Assembly: GCF_003626645.1 (NCBI RefSeq)
Contig: NZ_RBAM01000007.1
Span: 451,139 to 515,138 of the forward strand
Direction: 5' to 3'
Origin: Streptomyces klenkii
Lineage (GTDB): Bacteria; Actinomycetota; Actinomycetes; Streptomycetales; Streptomycetaceae
DNA: 64,000 nt
The notes below the pieces were generated by a model, which was given only the letters and a program-made list of their open reading frames with translations, made no database searches and had not been told where the DNA came from. Shown here piece by piece: positions 57,156 to 64,000 of the stretch; the stretch's first letter is position 1, and each line of letters begins with the position of its first letter. A program made the translations under genes and the position numbers.

Positions 57156-57190
57156 AGGGACGTCCCTAGGCGAGTAGAACGTCCCTGGCG
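57156..57190. promoter_or_regulatory. Palindrome and direct repeat before the HTH gene
   Basis: AGGGACGTCCCT (57156-57167) is a perfect 12-bp palindrome; ACGTCCCTGGCG at 57179-57190 repeats its right half. Located between the small minus-strand gene and the HTH gene, it is a candidate operator for the latter. Confidence 0.4.
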
Positions 57191-57220
57191 GTAACCGAGC
57201 TTCGGGAGTGGGTGACAGAC

Positions 57221-57964
57221 ATGCGGAACGAGCGGTTACGCATTGCTGTGGCCGCAGGAGGGTGGACCCATGCGTCCCTTGCGGCACAGGCAGGTGTGGA
57301 CGCCAAGACGGTTGAGCGCTGGTTGAACCTCGGCCGCACACCACGCCGCGTCACGGCGTTTGCGGTTGCTGAGCTGCTGGGCGAGGACGTCTTCGTACTG
57401 TGGCCGGAACTGCGGCAACCGAAGGCGACGCGGTCCGTGAGCCCCGAACTCGTAGCACTCTATGAACGCCGAGCAGACGTGCCCGTGTCGCTTTTCGCCG
57501 ACCTCATGGCACAAGCCCGGCAACGCATCGATGTCCTGGTCTACGCCGGGCTCTTTCTGCACGAGGGCTACCCGCGTCTGCGGGAACTGCTCCGCGAGCG
57601 GGCCGGGGAAGGGTGTGCCATCCGTATCGCAGTTGGTGACCCGGACAGCCTCAACGTCCGGCAACGGGGCAGTGAAGAGAAGTTCGGGCACGGCATCGAG
57701 TCGCGGTGCCGGCTGGCGCTCATGCACTACTCGCTGCTCAACCAGCTCGCTGGAGTCGAACTGCGCACACACGGGACGACGCTCTACAACAGCCTCTACC
57801 GTGCTGATGACCAGTTCCTGGTGAATGCCCACGTCTGGGGCGCCAATGCCTATGGCGCACCGGTGTGGCACCTTCGACGCAACGGGGATGGGGGCATGTT
57901 CGACATGTATGCGGAGAGCTTCGACGCCGTCTGGGCAACGGCTGTCCCTGTGCAGGGAGGCTGA
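57221..57964 (+). CDS. XRE-like HTH regulator with DUF5919/degenerate PLD-like domain; TTA codon
   Basis: 247-aa. HTH at 1-60 ('NERLRIAVAAGGWTHASLAAQAGVDAKTVERWLNLGRTP'). A C-terminal domain (about 85-245) reads 'IDVLVYAGLFLHEGYPRLRELLRERAGEGCAIRIAVGDPDS' and 'DDQFLVNAHVWGANAYGAPVWHLRR', resembling a PLD-like fold without the full HKD motifs (DUF5919 by recollection). Codon 6 is TTA (57236-57238), so translation should depend on bldA. The NUDIX gene follows after 3 nt, so they form an operon. GTG 57212 is a possible earlier start. Ligand and targets unknown. Confidence 0.78.
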   Translation: MRNERLRIAVAAGGWTHASLAAQAGVDAKTVERWLNLGRTPRRVTAFAVAELLGEDVFVLWPELRQPKATRSVSPELVALYERRADVPVSLFADLMAQARQRIDVLVYAGLFLHEGYPRLRELLRERAGEGCAIRIAVGDPDSLNVRQRGSEEKFGHGIESRCRLALMHYSLLNQLAGVELRTHGTTLYNSLYRADDQFLVNAHVWGANAYGAPVWHLRRNGDGGMFDMYAESFDAVWATAVPVQGG

Positions 57965-57967
57965 CGA

Positions 57968-58438
57968 ATGACCCGGACCGAGTTCTACGACGACCCGGCC
58001 GCGCCGGAGCCCAACAGTCTCGTCGTGGCCGCGTCGGCCGTCGTGACGGACGAAGCCGGGCGGATCCTGATGCAGCGCCGGGCCGACAGCGGGCTGTGGG
58101 CGTTGCCCGGGGGCGGGATGGAGATGGGGGAGTCGCTCGTCGGGGCGGTCGTGCGGGAGGTACGGGAGGAGACCGGGCTTGACGTTGAGGTCACCGGGCT
58201 CGTCGGTACGTACACCGACCCCCGGCACGTCATCGCGTACAGCGACGGTGAAGTGCGCCGCCAGTTCAACATCTGTTTCACGGCACGGGTCGTGGGCGGG
58301 GCGCTCGCCCTGTCGGACGAGTCGACCGAGCTGCGGTTCGTCCCCCCGGAGGGGATCCGCTCGCTGGACATGCACCACACGCAGCGGATGCGCGTGCGGC
58401 ACTACCTGGAGAGGCGCCCTCAGCCCTATCTGGGCTGA
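57968..58438 (+). CDS. NUDIX hydrolase
   Basis: 156-aa. A full Nudix box 'GGGMEMGESLVGAVVREVREETG' is followed by 'LDVEVTGLVGTYTDPRHVIAYSDGEVRRQFNICF', typical of ADP-ribose or sugar-nucleotide hydrolases rather than MutT 8-oxo-dGTPase. ATG 57968 has GGGAGG a few bases upstream and follows the HTH gene's stop by 3 nt. Probably co-translated with that regulator, suggesting a shared nucleotide substrate or signal. Confidence 0.92.
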   Translation: MTRTEFYDDPAAPEPNSLVVAASAVVTDEAGRILMQRRADSGLWALPGGGMEMGESLVGAVVREVREETGLDVEVTGLVGTYTDPRHVIAYSDGEVRRQFNICFTARVVGGALALSDESTELRFVPPEGIRSLDMHHTQRMRVRHYLERRPQPYLG

Positions 58439-58444
58439 GGGCGC
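58414..58444. terminator. Bidirectional terminator between NUDIX gene and sigI
   Basis: Perfect 13-bp stem (58414-58426 with 58432-58444, loop TATCT). The 5' arm lies inside the last codons of the NUDIX gene. Confidence 0.75.
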
Positions 58445-58466
58445 ATCACATGCAAAGGCCGCGGGC

Positions 58467-59405
58467 TCACTCCTCGGTGAGCAGGCCTCTCCGGAGGCGG
58501 CGGAGCGTGCGGGAGAGGAGGCGGGAGACGTGCATCTGGGAGATGCCCAGTTCCTCGCCGATCTCCGACTGCGTCATGTTCGCCACGAACCGCAGGGACA
58601 GGATCTTCCGGTCCCGGTGCGGGAGTTCCGCGATCATCGGCTTGAGGGAGGCGACGTACTCGATGCCTTCGAGGTCGTGGTCCTCGTAGCCGATGCGCGC
58701 CGCGAGCGTGCTCTCGGCCTCCTCGTCCTGGGACTGGGCCGCCGCGTCCAGGGAGCTCGCCGAGTAGGCGTTGCTGGCGGCCATGCCCTCGACGACCTCG
58801 TCCTCGGTCAGGCCGAGCCGCGCGGCGAGCTCGCCGACGGTGGGGGCGCGGTCCAGGGCCTGGGCGAGTTCGTCGCCGGCCTTGGCCAGGTCGATGCGCA
58901 GCTCCTGGAGCCGGCGCGGCACGCGCACCGACCAACTGGTGTCGCGGAAGAACCGCTTGATCTCCCCGATGATCGTCGGCATCGCGAAGGTCGGGAACTC
59001 GACGCCCCGGCTGAGCTCGAAGCGGTCGATCGCCTTGATGAGGCCGATCGTGCCGACCTGGACGATGTCCTCCATCGGCTCGCTGCGGGAGCGGAACCTG
59101 GCGGCGGCGAACCGCACGAGCGCGAGGTTCATCTCGACCAGGGTGTTCCGCACGTAGGCGTATTCGTGGGTGCCCTCTTCGAGCGTTTCGAGGCGGGCGA
59201 AGAGCGTCTTGGACAGGGCCCGGGCGTCGTGCGGGGCCAGCTCGCCGGGGGGCGTGGCGCCCAGGTCGACGCCGAGGTCGAAGCCGGGGTCGGCGTTGAG
59301 GCCTGTGCCGTCGTAGTCGGGCAGGGACTCGGGCAGGGGTGTCGACGACGCCGTACGCGCTTCCGTATGCGATTCCGTATGCGTTTCGTCGAGCCGGGGT
59401 GACAT
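58467..59405 (-). CDS. sigI: SigB/SigF-family RNA polymerase sigma factor
   Basis: 312-aa alternative sigma factor. Region 2 ('NTLVEMNLALVRFAAARFRSRSEPMEDIVQVGTIGLIKAIDRFELSRGVEFPTFAMPTIIGEIKRFFRD'), region 3 ('RVPRRLQELRIDLAKAGDELAQ') and region 4 with the HTH 'NMTQSEIGEELGISQMHVSRLLSR'. Divergent from an anti-anti-sigma gene followed by an anti-sigma gene, the arrangement of sigI-arsI-prsI in S. coelicolor, on which the symbol rests. ATG 59405 has GGAGGAG 6 nt upstream; further upstream in-frame starts exist. Confidence 0.92.
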   Translation of the reverse strand: MSPRLDETHTESHTEARTASSTPLPESLPDYDGTGLNADPGFDLGVDLGATPPGELAPHDARALSKTLFARLETLEEGTHEYAYVRNTLVEMNLALVRFAAARFRSRSEPMEDIVQVGTIGLIKAIDRFELSRGVEFPTFAMPTIIGEIKRFFRDTSWSVRVPRRLQELRIDLAKAGDELAQALDRAPTVGELAARLGLTEDEVVEGMAASNAYSASSLDAAAQSQDEEAESTLAARIGYEDHDLEGIEYVASLKPMIAELPHRDRKILSLRFVANMTQSEIGEELGISQMHVSRLLSRTLRRLRRGLLTEE

Positions 59406-59649
59406 GGGGGTCTCCTCCATCGTTCTCGGCATATGGCTGCCGATGCCGTCGCGTCGTGCTGCGGTGAGCGGCGCCTCCAAAGCCGTTCGTGGTGGATGTC
59501 GTGCTACTAGCCCTACCTGCCCTCACCCTCGCACCGCAAGTGCGTGATGTCCGGATATGTGCATAATGCCGGACCTTCCGCTTCCGGACGCCGTAGGGAA
59601 GGCGTAGTGTTCTCGGAGCGCCACGCAGGCACACCGAGAAGGGATGCGC

Positions 59650-60024
59650 ATGGATCGCGGGATGGTCGGCAGCGCGAAGGGCCGGCTGAATGTAGCCGTC
59701 CGGCGGGACGGATCGAGCGCGATCGTGACGCCCGTGGGCGAGCTCGATCACCACACGGCGGACGTGCTGCGCGAGCCGCTCGAAGCGGCCATCGCCGACG
59801 GCGGCGCACGCGTCGTTCTCGACTGCTCCCGGCTGGACTTCTGCGACTCCACCGGTCTCAACGTGCTCCTCGGCGCCCGGCTCCAGGCCGAGGCCGCCGG
59901 CGGCGGAATCCACCTCGCTGCGATGCAGCCCGTGGTCGCCCGCGTCTTCGAGATCACCGGCGCGGAAGCCGTCTTCACCGTGCACGAGACCCTCGACGCG
60001 GCGCTCGCCGGCCCTACCGGCTGA
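59650..60024 (+). CDS. arsI: Anti-anti-sigma factor (STAS domain)
   Basis: 124-aa SpoIIAA/RsbV-like protein. Core 'SAIVTPVGELDHHTADVLREPLEAAIADGGARVVLDCSRLDFCDSTGLNVLLGARLQAEAAGGGIHLAAMQPVVARVFEITG', with the phosphorylatable Ser in DSTGL. When unphosphorylated it binds the anti-sigma factor and frees the sigma factor. ATG 59650 has AAGGG 7 nt upstream; ATG 59644 is too close to it. The symbol follows synteny. Confidence 0.9.
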   Translation: MDRGMVGSAKGRLNVAVRRDGSSAIVTPVGELDHHTADVLREPLEAAIADGGARVVLDCSRLDFCDSTGLNVLLGARLQAEAAGGGIHLAAMQPVVARVFEITGAEAVFTVHETLDAALAGPTG

Positions 60025-60270
60025 CCCCTGGCGCCCGCGCCGCTTCGCACACCCTCCCGGTTCACTTCTGTGTGTTATTCAAACGTTATCCGCGCCTGGC
60101 CCGGATCTGCGTCCCGCAGTTGTATGCATCACAGGATCGATGCCGAAGAAGTGGGTGTTCTCACGAATCGGTCGGGCAGGAGTCTGCTGAATCTGCTCCG
60201 TCGGGTCTGTTCCGTCCATACGTTCGTTACGTTCCGTTCTGAATCGGTGAATCGGTGAGGTGAAGCGCTG

Positions 60271-60879
60271 ATGAGCACCACCCGGCCGTGCCCTCCGCCG
60301 GGCGACCCCGGTCCGGGGGCGGACGGCGCCGCCTCTTCCGGTACGCCTGCTGCTGCCGGGGCGCCTGCCGTTTCCCGTACGCCCAGTACGTCCGGTGCGT
60401 CCGGTGTGCCTGGTACCCCTGGCACGCCTGGCGCGTCGTCGCCCGAAGCGTCTTCGGCGTACGCGCCCCCCGGCAGCGTGCGCCGGCTGCACCTCGTCGG
60501 CGTCGCCGGCGCCGTGCCGATGTCCCGCGACTTCACCCGGCAGGCCCTCTACGACTGGGGCTGGCTGCCCGCCGCCGGCGCCGACCACCGCGCCGCCGCG
60601 GAGGACGTCCTCCTCGTCGTCTCCGAGCTCGTCACCAACGCCTGCCTGCACGCCGACGGGCCGGAGGAGCTGCGCGTCAGCTGCGCCGGCAAGGTGCTGC
60701 GCCTGGAGGTCGTCGACCTCGGCGCCGGCACGCCCGCCCCGCGCACGCCGCACCGCGGCGGGCGGCCCGGCGGCCACGGGATGTTCATCGTGCAGCGGCT
60801 CTGCCTGGACTGGGGGGTCGTGCGGAACGAGGGCGGGGCCGGGAAGACGGTGTGGGCGGAGCTGGCCGCGCCGGGGTAG
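60271..60879 (+). CDS. prsI: Anti-sigma factor / serine kinase (HATPase_c)
   Basis: 202-aa RsbW/SpoIIAB-like GHKL ATPase: N-box 'ELVTNACLHA', G1 'VVDLGAGTPA' and G2 'GGHGMFIVQRLCLDWGV'. The first 68 residues are a Ser/Pro/Thr/Ala/Gly-rich tail with repeated 'SGVPGTPGTPG'-like units, not part of the fold. It should bind the sigma factor and phosphorylate the STAS protein. ATG 60271 has AGGTGAAG a few bases upstream. Separated from arsI by 246 nt, with no clear shared promoter. Confidence 0.88.
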   Translation: MSTTRPCPPPGDPGPGADGAASSGTPAAAGAPAVSRTPSTSGASGVPGTPGTPGASSPEASSAYAPPGSVRRLHLVGVAGAVPMSRDFTRQALYDWGWLPAAGADHRAAAEDVLLVVSELVTNACLHADGPEELRVSCAGKVLRLEVVDLGAGTPAPRTPHRGGRPGGHGMFIVQRLCLDWGVVRNEGGAGKTVWAELAAPG

Positions 60880-60892
60880 GCCGTCGCCGCCG

Positions 60893-60989
60893 CCTTCTCC
60901 TCCGTCCCGTTCCCCTCTGTCTCGTGCTCCTCTTCCGACGCTTCCTTCGCTTCCTTACTTGGCTTCTTTCTTCTCTCTCTTCCTTCCTC
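60893..60989. other. Polypyrimidine tract
   Basis: About 97 nt with C/T making up roughly 85% of the plus strand, including TTCTTTCTTCTCTCTCTTCC. It lies between prsI and the LPQTG gene, and its low GC is exceptional here. Confidence 0.7.
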
Positions 60990-61077
60990 AAGGTCCCCGG
61001 CGTACTGTCTGCGCCCGATCTGATGTGCCGTCAGTAGTTCTTTCCGGCTACGGCACCGGACGAGAGGGGAACCAGAG

Positions 61078-61932
61078 GTGTCCCACATCCCACCCCGAAC
61101 ACCGCGCCGCGCACTCGCAGCCGCCGTGACCCTCGCCGGCGGGGCCGTCCTGCTCGGCGCCCCGGCCGCGCACGCCGTCACCGTCGACGTCGCCTACGCC
61201 TGCAAGACCCCCATCGGCGACAAGAGCGCCGTCTCGCCCATCGACATCAAGAGCGTCGCGGACGGAAGCTCGTACAAGCTGACCATGTCCTTCGAGAAGG
61301 GCGTCTCCTCCAGCCCCATCGAGCTCGGCAAGGGCGCGATGAAGCCGAGCGCCGTCATCAAGGTGGGCGGTGCGGACAGCGGCACGGTGGCCGTCTCCGG
61401 GCCGGCCAACGCCGAGCCGATACCCGCCAACACGCCGATCAAGATCAGCGATCTGTCCGGGACGTACACCCCGAAGAAGAGCGGCAGCGTCACGTTCACC
61501 GCCTCCACGCTGACCATTTCGGCGCTGGGGACGACCACGACCTGCACGCCCACGAACAATCCGAAGCCGTCGTTGACGCTGGAGATCAAGGGGGATGGTG
61601 GGTCCGGTTCCGGGGGTTCCGGGTCCGGTGGGTCCGGGTCCGGTGGGTCCGGGTCCGGGTCCGGTGGTTCCGGGTCCGGTGGTTCCGGTTCCGGGGGTTC
61701 CGGTTCTGGGGGGTCTGGGTCCGGAGGGGCCTCCAGTGGCGGTGCCTCTACGGGTGGCTCGTCCTCCACCGGTGGCTCTTCCGCTACGGGTGGGTCCAGC
61801 GGCGGTCAGCTTCCGCAGACCGGGCCCGCCGACTCCGCCATCGCCCTCGGCACCCTCGGCGGCACCGTCCTCCTCACCGGCATCGCCGGCACGCTCTGGC
61901 TGACGCGGCGTCGCCGCGCCGGCGTTCGCTGA
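61078..61932 (+). CDS. Secreted, cell-wall-anchored protein with LPQTG sorting signal
   Basis: 284-aa. Signal peptide (about 1-34, AHA-VT), a beta-rich domain (about 35-175) with two Cys (ACKTP and TTCTPT), a 60-residue Gly/Ser linker, and a sorting signal. The signal is LPQTG, a hydrophobic helix ('AIALGTLGGTVLLTGIAGTLWL') and the tail RRRRAGVR. A sortase should join it to peptidoglycan. GTG 61078 follows GAGAGGGGAACCAGAG. The next gene starts 10 nt after its stop, so they probably share a transcript. Confidence 0.85.
   Translation: MSHIPPRTPRRALAAAVTLAGGAVLLGAPAAHAVTVDVAYACKTPIGDKSAVSPIDIKSVADGSSYKLTMSFEKGVSSSPIELGKGAMKPSAVIKVGGADSGTVAVSGPANAEPIPANTPIKISDLSGTYTPKKSGSVTFTASTLTISALGTTTTCTPTNNPKPSLTLEIKGDGGSGSGGSGSGGSGSGGSGSGSGGSGSGGSGSGGSGSGGSGSGGASSGGASTGGSSSTGGSSATGGSSGGQLPQTGPADSAIALGTLGGTVLLTGIAGTLWLTRRRRAGVR
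61599..61735 (+). repeat. Gly-Ser coding tandem repeat
   Basis: Repeats of GGTTCCGG / GGGTCCGG encode (GSG)n in the linker of the LPQTG protein. The units are short and degenerate. Confidence 0.8.
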
Positions 61933-61942
61933 TGGAGTCGTC

Positions 61943-63844
61943 TTGCGGCGCCGTCTGCTGACGGCCCTGTCCTCAGTGATCCTTTGCGCGTGTGCGAGCG
62001 CGTTCGGCGCCCCGGCCGCCTCCGCCGTCGCCGACGGCCCGCCCGCGGTCTGGTCGGCCGCGCCCGCCCCCGCCGGTACGGACGCGCCCGGACCGGACGA
62101 CAGGACGTCGTTCTACCTGGAGGGCGCGGCGGGCGCCGTGCTCTCCGACAAGCTGTCCCTCGTCAACCCCACCGACCGCGCGCGCTCCCTCGAACTCCGG
62201 GCGTCCGCGCCCTGGATCTCCCTCGCCGAACGGCAGGTACGGGTGCCCGCCCGTACGCGCGCCGACGTTCCGCTTTCCGTGACCGTCCCCGGCGACCGCG
62301 ACCGCTCAGGGGCCGGTGATCTCTCCGGCGCCGTGGTCGTCAAGGGCGAGGGGCGGGAGGTACGGGTGCCCCTCGCGTTACGGGTGAGCGGGGCGCCCGC
62401 GCTGCCCGCGCTCGCCGTCGAGAACGTACGGGTGAGCGGCGCGGCGGACGGGCACGGGGCGGTCATCCGGTACGCGGTCGTCAACCGCGGCAACACCGTT
62501 CTGGCGCCTCGTCTCGATATCCGTGCCGACGGTGTCTTCGGGACCCTTTTGCGCCGTACGGTCCGTGACGCTCCGGCCGCCTTGGCGCCCGGGCGGGCCG
62601 TGCAGCGGGTGGAGCGGTGGGCGGACGCGCCGCGGCTGGACTCGGTGACGGTGCGCGTCACTGCCGCGGCGGAGGGCGGGGTGCGGGCCAGCGGGGCGGC
62701 GTCGTACACGCCGTGGCGGTGGGTGGTGCCGGTGCTGGGCGGGGGTGTGCTCGCTTTGGTCGGTGCGGTGGTGCTGGTGCGGCGCGTGCGGGTGCGGCGG
62801 CGCGTGGTGGGCCGGCGCCGGGGCCTCCGGGGCAGGGTCCTGGACCGTATATTTACGGCGCCCTTCCCCTCTGCGTGTTCTTGCCCCGCACTTGGCGCCA
62901 CAAATACACGTAGGCGTCCAGGACCCTGCCCCTGCGGCCCCGGCGCCTCCCTCGTCGCCCTTCTGCTGGCCGTCCTCGTTCTCTTCTCGTCCGCCGGTGT
63001 TGCTTCGGCTGACGGTGGGTCCCCCACGCTTTTTTTGGATCGGTCCGAGGCCGGGAAAGGCAGTGCGGTTGTTGTTACTGGGGAGGGGTGGCGGGCCGGG
63101 GCGCTGCTCACTCTGCTTGTTTGCGGGCAGAACATGGTGGGGGGTACCAACGATTGCGCTAATGCTGAGGGGCGGACTGTCACTACGGGGAGTGATGGGC
63201 GGTTCCGTAGGGAGCTTGTTGTTGCCGAGCCGCCTCGGCCCTGTCCCTGTGTGGTGCACGTCGCCACTGTCATGGGCGATGCCCAAGGCGCTGATGTTCC
63301 GCTCGTCGTGGCCGGGCATCCCGTCGCCCCCGTGCCCTCCAGCGCCCGGCTGGGCGTCCTCGCGGCGCGGCTGGAGGGCTCCAGCGGGCTGCTCACGTGG
63401 TTCGGGGCGCCGCCCGAGCGGCGGCTCGTCGTGACCGTCGGCAACCTCGGCTCCGGTGCCGTCAAGGATCCCGTCTTTCGTGTGGGTACCGCGCGGGGCG
63501 TTCTTGCCCCTGTGTGGGAGGAGCGGAAGTGGCATGGGACTGTTCCGGCCGGGCAGCGGGCTCGCGTTGTTTTTGATGTGGAGCTCGGTGCGGGCGCTCA
63601 TGGGCCCTACGAGGTTTCGCTGAAGTACGGGGAGAAGGTTGTCGTTACCGAGCCCTGGGACGTCGGGCGGCCTTGGGGCGTCGTTCTGTTCTGGGGGCTG
63701 CTGGGGTGCGTGGTGGCCGTCGGGATCTTCCGGGTGGGGATGGTTGTTGTTGATCGGCTTCGGCCTCCGCCCGCCGCACCTGAGGGCTCCGGTGGGCCTG
63801 TTCTGCCATGGTTCAGGGCCGGGACCCTTCCGCCGCCTGAGTGA
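61943..63844 (+). CDS. Surface protein ORF that appears to join two genes across an inverted repeat; TTA codon
   Basis: 633-aa continuous frame from TTG 61943 (GGAG 5 nt upstream). Part 1: signal peptide, beta-sandwich domains like membrane-anchored COG1470/WxL-interacting proteins, TM helix about 258-281. Residues about 291-335 are encoded by a palindromic insert and are Cys/Pro-rich. Part 2: hydrophobic segment (about 336-357, 'SLVALLLAVLVLFSSAGVASA') like a signal peptide, a neocarzinostatin-like domain (about 360-460) with paired Cys, then a domain ending in a TM helix near 590. In other Streptomyces these are, as I recall, separate genes. Residue 146 is TTA. No start codon lies in frame after the insert. 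Confidence 0.65.
   Translation: MRRRLLTALSSVILCACASAFGAPAASAVADGPPAVWSAAPAPAGTDAPGPDDRTSFYLEGAAGAVLSDKLSLVNPTDRARSLELRASAPWISLAERQVRVPARTRADVPLSVTVPGDRDRSGAGDLSGAVVVKGEGREVRVPLALRVSGAPALPALAVENVRVSGAADGHGAVIRYAVVNRGNTVLAPRLDIRADGVFGTLLRRTVRDAPAALAPGRAVQRVERWADAPRLDSVTVRVTAAAEGGVRASGAASYTPWRWVVPVLGGGVLALVGAVVLVRRVRVRRRVVGRRRGLRGRVLDRIFTAPFPSACSCPALGATNTRRRPGPCPCGPGASLVALLLAVLVLFSSAGVASADGGSPTLFLDRSEAGKGSAVVVTGEGWRAGALLTLLVCGQNMVGGTNDCANAEGRTVTTGSDGRFRRELVVAEPPRPCPCVVHVATVMGDAQGADVPLVVAGHPVAPVPSSARLGVLAARLEGSSGLLTWFGAPPERRLVVTVGNLGSGAVKDPVFRVGTARGVLAPVWEERKWHGTVPAGQRARVVFDVELGAGAHGPYEVSLKYGEKVVVTEPWDVGRPWGVVLFWGLLGCVVAVGIFRVGMVVVDRLRPPPAAPEGSGGPVLPWFRAGTLPPPE
62814..62947. repeat. Long inverted repeat inside the surface-protein ORF
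   Basis: Arms of 32 nt (62814-62845 and 62916-62947) match at 30 of 32 positions. The 70-nt centre continues the pairing at 62846-62862 with 62894-62910 (14 of 17). It joins the two halves of the 61943-63844 frame. It may be a MITE-like insertion. Confidence 0.8.
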
Positions 63845-63905
63845 CCCCACGTAAAAGGGCCCCCGGCGCATCCGGCGAATTCGAGGGGTCGTAGCAACAC
63901 AGTGA

Positions 63906-64000
63906 TCAACTGGCTGTGGCCAGAAGCTTAGCGAGACGCTCGGCTGGGGTTTCCCAGCCGAGCGTTTTGCGTGGGCGGCTGTTGAGCTCGGCCGCGACGG
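63906..64000 (-). CDS. IS30-family transposase, C-terminal end (runs off the window)
   Basis: The minus strand reads ...VAAELNSRPRKTLGWETPAERLAKLLATAS to a TGA at 63906-63908. 'RPRKTLGWETPAE' is the hallmark C-terminal motif of IS30 transposases. The gene is cut by the window edge. GAGGGGTCGTAGCAACAC at 63882-63899 may be the terminal inverted repeat of the element. Confidence 0.85.
   Translation of the reverse strand, partial: VAAELNSRPRKTLGWETPAERLAKLLATAS

Noticed and set aside
56879..58438. Prophage or integrative element
   Set aside because: No integrase, excisionase, att-like direct repeats or replication genes are visible; two regulatory genes and a small ORF are not enough.
61599..61735. 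Short regular repeats that could suggest a CRISPR array
   Set aside because: The units are 6-9 nt, have no spacers and encode a Gly-Ser linker in frame. No cas genes are nearby.

Overview
The window is about 72-75% GC by eye, with strong G/C bias at codon third positions, GTG/TTG starts, leaderless genes with TAGGCT-type -10 boxes, resuscitation-promoting factors, a UUA-reading tRNA (bldA) and SigB-type partner-switching genes. All of this points to a Streptomyces chromosome core. From memory, the gene order resembles S. coelicolor around SCO3066-SCO3111 (mfd, mazG, rpf genes, eno, divIC, ppx, ndh, hut, sigI); I could not check this by alignment.

Layout. 0-4.2 kb: a MacB/FtsX-type ABC exporter pair, then a small DUF6247 gene coupled to a frameshifted RelE-like partner. 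4.3-17 kb: mfd, a DUF2079 membrane protein, a repeat-containing membrane-anchored protein, an HTH/N6-methylase/specificity-domain fusion, a frameshifted membrane protein, a Ser/Thr kinase, a SurA-like lipoprotein and mazG. 17-29.5 kb: lipoprotein, DUF6479 protein, cytochrome P450, two Rpf cell-wall hydrolases (the second behind a c-di-AMP riboswitch), then eno-divIC-DUF501-ppx, ndh behind two Rex-like sites, and a cyclopropane synthase homologue. 29.5-39.4 kb: a second ABC exporter pair paralogous to the first, bldA tRNA-Leu(UAA), a Bax-inhibitor-like protein, small genes, a thiolase and an SGNH hydrolase. 39.5-47.8 kb: cystathionine beta-synthase, a MatB-like acyl-CoA ligase, an RpiR regulator, a secreted hydrolase and a decarboxylase-like PLP protein. 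48-53.5 kb: histidine utilisation genes hutU - M20 amidohydrolase - hutF - hutI, leading from urocanate towards glutamate. 53.6-58.4 kb looks accessory: an HcnABC-type three-subunit flavoenzyme, a small ORF, a TTA-containing HTH regulator and a NUDIX hydrolase. 58.4-61 kb: sigma factor, anti-anti-sigma and anti-sigma genes. 61-64 kb: an LPQTG surface protein, a large ORF that looks like two genes joined across a 32-bp inverted repeat, and the end of an IS30-type transposase.

The most interesting signals outside ordinary genes are: a modular family of intergenic palindromes at three loci; an in-frame palindromic insertion inside the thiolase; the inverted repeat that joins two surface-protein genes; two Rex-like operators before ndh; the riboswitch plus a hairpin that pairs with the rpfA Shine-Dalgarno; bldA together with two TTA-containing genes in the same window; and an HTH-methylase-TRD fusion whose catalytic tetrapeptide reads HPPF. 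Two apparent single-base frameshifts (near 4000 and 12889) may be real or sequencing errors.
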